Made by a program: the position numbers and the translations under genes. Of a stretch of DNA of 45,921 nt, positions 38,927 through 45,921 are shown piece by piece. The notes beneath the pieces were generated by a model that was given only the letters and a program-made list of their open reading frames with translations, had not been told where the DNA came from and searched no databases. This stretch comes from an uncultured Bacteroidales bacterium. Lineage in GTDB: Bacteria; Bacteroidota; Bacteroidia; Bacteroidales; FEN-979. Location: the NCBI GenBank assembly GCA_903915465.1, contig CAIWTA010000034.1, forward strand, positions 1-45,921, read 5' to 3'. Position 1 is the stretch's first letter, and the number at the start of each line of letters is the position of its first letter.

Positions 38927-41107
38927 ATGAAAACACTTCTATGGAATCTTTTTGTTGCGATAGCAATACTGCTTGCAACAGGATTAAGCACTTACGCACA
39001 GGTTTCCGTCAATACAGATGGAAGCGATCCCGACAACTCCGCCATGCTGGATGTGAAATCTGCAAACAAAGGTGTGCTGATCCCGCGGATTGCCCTTACC
39101 GGAACTTTGGATGCCACAACCATTGCATCGCCGGCAATAAGCTTACTGATCTATAATACAGCTACGGCCGGAACATCCCCCAACAATGTGGCCCCTGGTT
39201 ATTATTACTGGAGTGGCACTGCCTGGACCCGGTTGAGCGTTTTTACAGGGGGTTCAGGAACGACAAATTATGTTCCCAAATGGGCCTCAACAAGCGCACT
39301 TGGCAATTCTCTTCTTTTTGATAACGGGAGCAATGTCGGAATCGGCACAGCAACGCCCGGGGCAAAGCTGGATGTAGCCGGCCGTATATGGCAAACAAAT
39401 ACCGGACAATCGGTTTTTCTCGGGGAAGGTGCAGGAGCGTCTGATGACCTTTACTACGGTCGGAACGTTTTTGTCGGCTACCAGGCAGGGTGGTCAAATA
39501 CAACTGGTTCGAATAACACAGCAATTGGATTCAGATCACTTTATTTCAACAAAAGCGAGTACGGTAACACGGCAATTGGACAATGGTCGCTTGCCAACCA
39601 TACAACGGGGACTTATAACACGGCAACTGGATATGACGCGCTTATTTCCGACACTTCCGGTTATAATAACACGGCACATGGAGCTTTTGCACTTGGCAAC
39701 AACACATCTGGGTATGATAACACGGCATATGGAAAAAACGCGCTTGGTAGTAACATTACAGGTACGGACAATACTGCGATTGGTTTTTTCGCCGACGTAG
39801 CTTCCGATACGCTGGTGAACGCAACGGCCATCGGGGCTTATGCACAGGCAGGTTCCGACAACAGCCTGGTACTGGGAGGAATTAGCGGAATTAACGGGGC
39901 AACTGCATCGGTCAATGTCGGTATCGGCACAACAACCCCTTCTGCAAAGCTTGATGTCATTGGTGCCGTAAAAATCACCGATGGAACCCAGGGCGCAAAC
40001 AAAGTGCTTACCTCTGATGCCAATGGACTTGCAGTCTGGCAGGCTCCGGCAGCTCCTCCAGCCGCCTGGCTGCTTGCAGGTAATGCCGGAACCGTCGCCG
40101 GTACGAACTTCATCGGTACGACAGATAATATTTCATTTGACATCCGCACCAGTAATCTTCTGAAGACCCGTATCACGACAAAAGGAGCGATAGAAACATA
40201 CAATACAGGGCATTCCGTTTTTCTCGGTGAAAGCGCAGGGGCCGTTGATGATCTTTCAGATAACAGGAATGTATTTATTGGTTATCAGTCGGGACATCTG
40301 AACACTTCAGGTAATTGGAATACGGCGGGGGGATATCAGTCGCTTTATACCAATACTACAGGTTATAATAATACGGCAATTGGATATAGTTCCCTTTATT
40401 TGAACTCAACGGGGTATTATAATACGGCAACCGGAATCAAGGCGCTTTATACCAACAATGCAGGAAGTTATAACATTGCAGATGGAGAAAATGCGCTTTA
40501 TTCCAATACAACCGGTATTGCAAATACGGCAATCGGATTTAATGCGCTTTATACCAACACAAACGGTTCTTACAACATTGGGATTGGTTTTCAGGCTGAT
40601 GTTGCTTCTAATTCCCTGGGTAATGCAATAGCCATCGGATCCAATGCAATTGTGTCGGCCAGCAACCAGGTCAGGTTGGGAGATGGGAATATTACCACCC
40701 TGTACTGCATGGGTGCATATGCAGGAACTGTAGGAACCACCAACAGGGACCTCTATGCCGATAATACCGGAAAGATAGGGTACATAGCATCTTCTGCCAG
40801 GTATAAGGATAACATAGCGGATATGGAAAACGTGAATTGGCTTTACAAACTCAGGCCGGTCAACTTCATTTACAAAACCGATGACAGCCATCTGAAACAG
40901 TATGGTCTCATTGCTGAAGAGGTGGAAAAGGTAAAACCTGAGTTTGTTAGTTATAATAGTGAAGGCAGACCTGAAACGGTTTCCTATTCATCCATGATCT
41001 CCCCCCTGATCAAAGCATTGCAGGAACAGAACGTGATGATCGAAAGTCAGCAGAAACAAATTGATGAACTGAAATTAATGGTCAGGGAGCTGATCAGCCG
41101 AAAATAA
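38927..41107 (+). CDS. Secreted repeat protein with C-terminal peptidase S74 intramolecular chaperone domain
   Basis: Signal peptide; two blocks of six 17-aa YadA-head-like repeats (TGYNNTAIGYSSLYLNS type); C-terminal SSARYKDNIADMENVNWLYKLRPVNFIYKTDD...YGLIAEEVEKVKPEFV and coiled-coil tail. Confidence 0.9.
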   Translation: MKTLLWNLFVAIAILLATGLSTYAQVSVNTDGSDPDNSAMLDVKSANKGVLIPRIALTGTLDATTIASPAISLLIYNTATAGTSPNNVAPGYYYWSGTAWTRLSVFTGGSGTTNYVPKWASTSALGNSLLFDNGSNVGIGTATPGAKLDVAGRIWQTNTGQSVFLGEGAGASDDLYYGRNVFVGYQAGWSNTTGSNNTAIGFRSLYFNKSEYGNTAIGQWSLANHTTGTYNTATGYDALISDTSGYNNTAHGAFALGNNTSGYDNTAYGKNALGSNITGTDNTAIGFFADVASDTLVNATAIGAYAQAGSDNSLVLGGISGINGATASVNVGIGTTTPSAKLDVIGAVKITDGTQGANKVLTSDANGLAVWQAPAAPPAAWLLAGNAGTVAGTNFIGTTDNISFDIRTSNLLKTRITTKGAIETYNTGHSVFLGESAGAVDDLSDNRNVFIGYQSGHLNTSGNWNTAGGYQSLYTNTTGYNNTAIGYSSLYLNSTGYYNTATGIKALYTNNAGSYNIADGENALYSNTTGIANTAIGFNALYTNTNGSYNIGIGFQADVASNSLGNAIAIGSNAIVSASNQVRLGDGNITTLYCMGAYAGTVGTTNRDLYADNTGKIGYIASSARYKDNIADMENVNWLYKLRPVNFIYKTDDSHLKQYGLIAEEVEKVKPEFVSYNSEGRPETVSYSSMISPLIKALQEQNVMIESQQKQIDELKLMVRELISRK

Positions 41108-41422
41108 ATTTACCATTTTTATAATCTGTACAATTTTATCATGTTTAATGGGGAATGTAGTTTATCACCTTAATCAACTTTGACAGGAAAAGGTGATACA
41201 TGGAAATGACTTTTTTTGGCTTCTTTGATTTGTAATGAACTACCCCGCAGCAAGCAACGGGGAATTGACCCATAAAAATATTAAAGACTGTAATATTCCA
41301 GCACATCAATAAAAGACTAAGCCTAAATGACTGATCATTCATTGGGCGTATAACACCTGTCATAGGTCTTATGCCATCTTTTTCGTAATTTCGCTGCATC
41401 ATCAAAACAAAACTCTGGTAAG

Positions 41423-43168
41423 ATGCTTAGAACACATACATGCGGCGAGCTGACAATCCAAAATGCCGGGCAGGAAGTGAACCTCTGCGGTTGGGTACAA
41501 CGATCGAGGGATATGGGTGGATTGACCTTTGTGGATCTGCGCGATCGCTATGGGATCACACAATTAGTTTTTAACATGGAGGTGAATCCGGTGCTCTGCC
41601 TGGAAGCCCGTAAACTTGGCCGGGAATTCGTCATTTCCGCAAAAGGACTCGTGGCAGAAAGAAGCAATAAAAACCCTAAATTGCCTACAGGAGAAATTGA
41701 AATCAACATGACCTCCTTTGAGATCCTGAATGCCTCTAAAATACCGCCATTCACTATTGAAGATAATACTGACGGTGGAGAAGAGCTGCGGATGAAATAC
41801 CGTTACCTTGATCTTCGCCGGAATATAAACCGGAAGAATCTTGAGCTCCGCCACAAAATGGCCATTGCAACACGCAATTACATGAACGACCAGGGTTTCA
41901 TTGAAATCGAAACACCCGTCCTTATCAAATCAACCCCTGAAGGTGCCCGCGATTTTGTAGTTCCTTCAAGGATGAATCCCAATCAGTTCTACGCTTTGCC
42001 ACAATCCCCGCAAACCTTCAAGCAACTGCTGATGATTGCCGGGTTTGACCGTTATTTCCAGCTTGTAAAATGCTTCCGCGACGAAGACCTTCGTGCCGAC
42101 CGCCAGCCTGAATTTACTCAGATTGATTGTGAAATGTCGTTCATTACACAGGAAGATATCCTGAACACCTTTGAAAACCTGGCAAAACACCTGTTCAAGG
42201 TTGTGAAAGACCTGGAAATAGGAAACTTCCCCAGGATTTCATACGACCTTGCAATGCAGGAATATGGTTCCGACAAACCCGACATCAGGTTCGGAATGAA
42301 ATTGTTTGAACTCAATGATCTTGTAAAAGGCAAAGGATTTAAGGTATTTGATGAAGCCGGATTGGTTGTTGGCTTGAATGCCGAAGGTTGTGCAGAATAT
42401 ACCCGCAAGCAGTTAGACGACCTCACCGAATGGGTAAAACGCCCGCAGATCGGTGCAAGCGGATTGGTGTATATTCGCTGCAACATGGATGGTACCGTAA
42501 AATCATCTGTCGATAAATTTTATTCATCTTCAGATCTGACATCTATCCTTGAAACATTCAATGCAAAACCCGGCGACCTTGTCCTCGTGCTGGCAGGAAA
42601 GAAAGAGTCTACCCAAAAAGCGGCCGGAGAATTACGGTTGGAGATGGGACGTCGCCTGGGATTGATGGATCCGGCAGTTTTCAAACCGCTATGGGTGATC
42701 AATTTCCCATTGCTCGAATTTGATGAAGAAACAAACCGCTACTATGCAAAGCATCATCCTTTCACGTCTCCCGTTCCTGAAGATATTCAGCTTCTTGAAA
42801 GCAACCCCGGAGCTGTCAGGGCAAATGCCTACGACCTTGTCATAAATGGTGTGGAAATTGGCGGTGGATCGATCCGTATCCACAACAAAGAACTTCAGAA
42901 GAAAATGTTTCAGATATTAAGCTTCACGGAAGAAGATGCCCAGGAACAGTTCGGATTCCTTATGACTGCTTTTGAATATGGTGCCCCACCCCACGGAGGT
43001 ATTGCTTTCGGGTTCGACCGCTGGTGCACTATTTTCGGGGGAGGTGAATCGATCCGCGATTTCATGGCATTCCCGAAAAATAATTCCGGCAGGGATGTAA
43101 TGATCGATACTCCGGCAAAGATCAGCACCGTTCAGCTAAAAGAATTAAATATCAAGCTGGTGAACTAA
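41423..43168 (+). CDS. aspS: Aspartyl-tRNA synthetase (bacterial type)
   Basis: [79 protein letters not shown]. Confidence 0.97.
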   Translation: MLRTHTCGELTIQNAGQEVNLCGWVQRSRDMGGLTFVDLRDRYGITQLVFNMEVNPVLCLEARKLGREFVISAKGLVAERSNKNPKLPTGEIEINMTSFEILNASKIPPFTIEDNTDGGEELRMKYRYLDLRRNINRKNLELRHKMAIATRNYMNDQGFIEIETPVLIKSTPEGARDFVVPSRMNPNQFYALPQSPQTFKQLLMIAGFDRYFQLVKCFRDEDLRADRQPEFTQIDCEMSFITQEDILNTFENLAKHLFKVVKDLEIGNFPRISYDLAMQEYGSDKPDIRFGMKLFELNDLVKGKGFKVFDEAGLVVGLNAEGCAEYTRKQLDDLTEWVKRPQIGASGLVYIRCNMDGTVKSSVDKFYSSSDLTSILETFNAKPGDLVLVLAGKKESTQKAAGELRLEMGRRLGLMDPAVFKPLWVINFPLLEFDEETNRYYAKHHPFTSPVPEDIQLLESNPGAVRANAYDLVINGVEIGGGSIRIHNKELQKKMFQILSFTEEDAQEQFGFLMTAFEYGAPPHGGIAFGFDRWCTIFGGGESIRDFMAFPKNNSGRDVMIDTPAKISTVQLKELNIKLVN

Positions 43169-43179
43169 TCCACCATCAA

Positions 43180-43554
43180 CTATTCCTTTATCTCCTTTTC
43201 AAACTGATCCCGATCCTCTTTCGAAAGAGAAGGACAGCTAAGCATAGCTTTGCGAAGCTCATGCGCAAACTTCTTGTTGAAATCCTTGTTTTTTGTTTTT
43301 TCGCCATATTTATCCCCGAATTCCTTGTAGAGAATCGTCATTTCCGTCTGAAGCTTTTTGGCTTCCAGCTGCAATTTCTGAGTTCCAACGCTGTCTCGCG
43401 GATCTATCGCCCTGAGTTTATTCATAATTTCAATATTGCGGCACATGGCATCGCCAATTTCTACGGCATCTTTCTTAATTTCATTATTTCCACAACCCGA
43501 AAAAAGAATAATTCCGCAAATAACAAGCGGCAGAAACATTTTAATTCTGTTCAT
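43180..43554 (-). CDS. Small predicted lipoprotein
   Basis: MNRIKMFLPLVICGIILFSGCGNNE has a lipobox (FSGC). The ORF-track start at 43638 is probably too far upstream. Confidence 0.65.
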   Translation of the reverse strand: MNRIKMFLPLVICGIILFSGCGNNEIKKDAVEIGDAMCRNIEIMNKLRAIDPRDSVGTQKLQLEAKKLQTEMTILYKEFGDKYGEKTKNKDFNKKFAHELRKAMLSCPSLSKEDRDQFEKEIKE

Positions 43555-43650
43555 GATGATCTGTTTTGGTTTGAAGTATTTTTCGCAAATATAAAGGATA
43601 TTTGTAAAAAACTGAACTTCCGCGGTTCGCTTCCTCACTTGCGAAATCCC

Positions 43651-43658
43651 TATCTTTG
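43651..43658 (+). promoter_or_regulatory. -7 element TATCTTTG immediately upstream of the U32 gene
   Basis: Exact TAnnTTTG, 8 nt before the ATG at 43667. Confidence 0.6.
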
Positions 43659-43666
43659 CACCCGCA

Positions 43667-44917
43667 ATGAAGAAATCCGGAACAAAGATTGAAATTACTG
43701 CTCCTGTCGGGTCGTTTGAATCCCTTATGGCCGCTATCCATGCTGGTACAGATTCGGTCTATTTTGGTGTTGGTGTTCTCAATATGCGGGCAAGATCTTC
43801 TGTCAATTTTAACTTACGCGACCTTGTAAAGATTTCACGGATTTGTCAAAAAAATGATGTCCGGACATATTTGACACTGAACACCGTCATTTACGATAAA
43901 GAGATGCTTCAGATGAAGCAAACCGTTGATTCTGCAAAGAAGAACAAGATCTCCGCTATTATTGCATCTGATCAGGCCGTCATTCAGTATGCCAATTCTA
44001 TTGGAATGCCCGTTCACATGAGCACACAGGCAAATATCTCCAATACAGCCGCCGTAAAGTATTATTCAGCATTTGCCGATGTAATGGTAACCGCCCGTGA
44101 ATTGTCGCTGAAACAGGTAACCCAAATAATAAAGACTGTAACAAAGGAGAAGATAACCGGGCCTTCCGGACAACCTGTAAAAATCGAAATCTTTGCGCAT
44201 GGTGCTTTGTGCATGGCCATTAGTGGAAAATGCTACCTAAGCCTTGATAATTGCAATGCTTCCGCCAACCGTGGTGCATGTTACCAACTTTGTCGCAGAC
44301 CATACAAGGTGACCGACCTTGACGGTGCGGTTGAACTGATCGTTGATAACGAATACATTATGTCGCCGAAAGATCTTTGTACCATCGGATTCCTTGACAA
44401 GATCCTGAAAACCGGCGTCTCTATCCTGAAAATCGAAGGCCGCGGCCGTAGCCCGGAATATGTGAAAACCGTTGTTTCTTGCTACCGCGAAGCGGTGGAT
44501 GCAATCCGGGACGATTCTTATTCACAGGAGAAAGTTGAAGAATGGATGAAACGATTAGAAACCGTCTATAATCGTGGTTTCTGGGATGGTTATTACCAGG
44601 GACAAACATTGGGCGATTGGGCAATTCAGCACGGTTCAGCTGCTACACAACACAAGGAATATATCGGAAAGATTACAAACTATTTCACTCAATTGAAAAT
44701 CGCTGAGATCAAAATGGAATCCGGCATGCTCGCAGCCGGAGACCCAATTCTTATAATTGGGCCTACAACCGGCGTGAAAGAATTGAATGTCCCGGAGATC
44801 CGTGTTGATCTGAAAACAGTGAAAAAAACCAAGAAAGGTGACGCCTGTTCAATTCCTGTTTATAACCTCGTCAGGCGAGGTGATAAAGTCTATAAAATCA
44901 TTTATGACACGCTGTAA
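43667..44917 (+). CDS. U32 peptidase family protein (YegQ/TrhP-like)
   Basis: EITAPVGSFESLMAAIHAGTDSVYFGVGVLNMRA; HGALCMAISGKCYLS...NRGACYQLCRRPY cysteine motif. Confidence 0.92.
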   Translation: MKKSGTKIEITAPVGSFESLMAAIHAGTDSVYFGVGVLNMRARSSVNFNLRDLVKISRICQKNDVRTYLTLNTVIYDKEMLQMKQTVDSAKKNKISAIIASDQAVIQYANSIGMPVHMSTQANISNTAAVKYYSAFADVMVTARELSLKQVTQIIKTVTKEKITGPSGQPVKIEIFAHGALCMAISGKCYLSLDNCNASANRGACYQLCRRPYKVTDLDGAVELIVDNEYIMSPKDLCTIGFLDKILKTGVSILKIEGRGRSPEYVKTVVSCYREAVDAIRDDSYSQEKVEEWMKRLETVYNRGFWDGYYQGQTLGDWAIQHGSAATQHKEYIGKITNYFTQLKIAEIKMESGMLAAGDPILIIGPTTGVKELNVPEIRVDLKTVKKTKKGDACSIPVYNLVRRGDKVYKIIYDTL

Positions 44918-45755
44918 TCTTCATACTCATACATGTTTCAGCGATGGTTCTGATCTGCCGGAAAATTATTGTGAAGAAGCCATCCGCCAAGGATTCGATA
45001 CACTCGGATTCTCAGATCATGGCCCTGTTTCCTTCGAAAATACTTTTGCTATAAGAAATGGAAAACTAGGAGAATACGTCAATTCTATTCTGCACCTAAA
45101 GGAAAAATATTCTTCCCGGAAACTTTCCTTGACGGTTCTTCTCGGATTAGAAATCGATTATATCCCCGGAATTTCCAAGCCATTCGACAATTACCGGAAA
45201 GAATTTCCTTTTAATTACCTGATTGGATCTGTTCATCTCGTGAAAAATCAAGATTCAGGAAAGCTTTGGTTTATTGACGGTCCGGATATTTCAATTTATG
45301 ATACAGGTTTGAAAGACGTCTTTAATGGGGATATTCAGCAAGCCGTAACAGCCTATTACCGGCAAATTCAATTTATGGTTCTTGACCAAAAACCGGATAT
45401 CATTGGGCATATGGATAAAATTAAAATGTACAACAAGGGGCGTTTCTTTTCGGAAAACGATCCATGGTACATCAACCTGATCGACGAAACCCTTGATATA
45501 ATAAGCGATACAGCATGTGTGGTGGAGGTAAACACCCGTGGATTGTACAAAAAACGCTCGGAGACTTTTTTCCCGGGCCCGGAAATCATGAAAAAGCTGA
45601 AAAAATTGAATATCCCGGTTACGTTGGTTTCTGATGCACATAAACCCAACGAATTGTCGCTGGGTTTTGTGGAAGCTTTAAAAACATTGAAAATGCTGGG
45701 ATTTGAAAAAACTGTAACCAGAAGTGCTGATGATTGGAAGGAAATACAGGTATAA
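44904..45755 (+). CDS. PHP-domain histidinol-phosphatase-like protein
   Basis: NLHTHTCFSDGSDLPENYCEEAIRQGFDTLGFSDHGP; LLGLEIDYIPG; IIGHMDKIKMYNKG; VSDAHKP. Likely start at 44904 rather than the ORF-track 44838. Confidence 0.87.
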   Translation: MTRCNLHTHTCFSDGSDLPENYCEEAIRQGFDTLGFSDHGPVSFENTFAIRNGKLGEYVNSILHLKEKYSSRKLSLTVLLGLEIDYIPGISKPFDNYRKEFPFNYLIGSVHLVKNQDSGKLWFIDGPDISIYDTGLKDVFNGDIQQAVTAYYRQIQFMVLDQKPDIIGHMDKIKMYNKGRFFSENDPWYINLIDETLDIISDTACVVEVNTRGLYKKRSETFFPGPEIMKKLKKLNIPVTLVSDAHKPNELSLGFVEALKTLKMLGFEKTVTRSADDWKEIQV

Positions 45756-45758
45756 ACC

Positions 45759-45921
45759 TATCCTGTATACCGCATATTATAATGTTCAATACCGGCTTCA
45801 AGAAATTTTTCCCCCTCTTTCGCAAATCCGTTACGTTCATAAAAACGAACCGCTTTAACTTGTGAGTGAAGGTAGATTGGCTTCATGAGAGGAAGAACAT
45901 CTATCAGGACTTCTAAAAGAA
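45759..45921 (-). CDS. GNAT family N-acetyltransferase, C-terminal fragment running off the window
   Basis: Reverse-strand translation LLEVLIDVLPLMKPIYLHSQVKAVRFYERNGFAKEGEKFLEAGIEHYNMRYTG* (stop at 45759-45761) has the AVRFYERNGF motif of GNAT acetyltransferases (ElaA-like). Absent from the supplied ORF track because no start lies inside the window. Confidence 0.8.

Noticed and set aside
39503-40612. Regular repeats that might be read as a CRISPR array
   Set aside because: They are in-frame 51-bp protein-coding repeats with diverged sequence, not identical repeats with unique spacers.
41145-41405. 86-aa minus-strand ORF upstream of aspS
   Set aside because: No signal, motif or promoter; contains the decayed palindrome; likely non-coding.

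Overview
Chromosomal window from a Bacteroidetes (Bacteroidales-like) genome, judged from TAnnTTTG-type promoters, several type IX secretion (T9SS) C-terminal sorting domains, and an ftsX-DUF3098-uppP-truB gene order. The left half (1-22124) is an accessory region of large secreted proteins. Its core is a co-directional trio (2120-13861): a 2450-aa mosaic protein with one cohesin-like and one dockerin-like module, a 773-aa protein with four tandem cohesin-like domains plus a dockerin, and a 660-aa protein with one cohesin-like domain plus a T9SS tail. This resembles a surface-anchored cellulosome-like assembly system and is the most interesting candidate. A perfect 13-bp hairpin lies between genes one and two of the trio. 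Next come two paralogous cassettes (large T9SS protein plus small PID-CTERM-like membrane-tail protein) and a secreted endonuclease I with tandem BACON-like repeats. The right half is mostly housekeeping: rhaD-like aldolase, tadA, a T9SS beta-propeller protein, truB, uppP, DUF3098, ftsX, leuS, an alpha-2-macroglobulin-like protein lacking the thioester motif, a repeat-rich peptidase S74 chaperone protein, aspS, a lipoprotein, a U32 peptidase family protein, a PHP phosphatase and a truncated GNAT acetyltransferase. I recognised no rRNA, tRNA, CRISPR array, transposase or prophage. All family calls are by eye from translated sequence; no searches were run.
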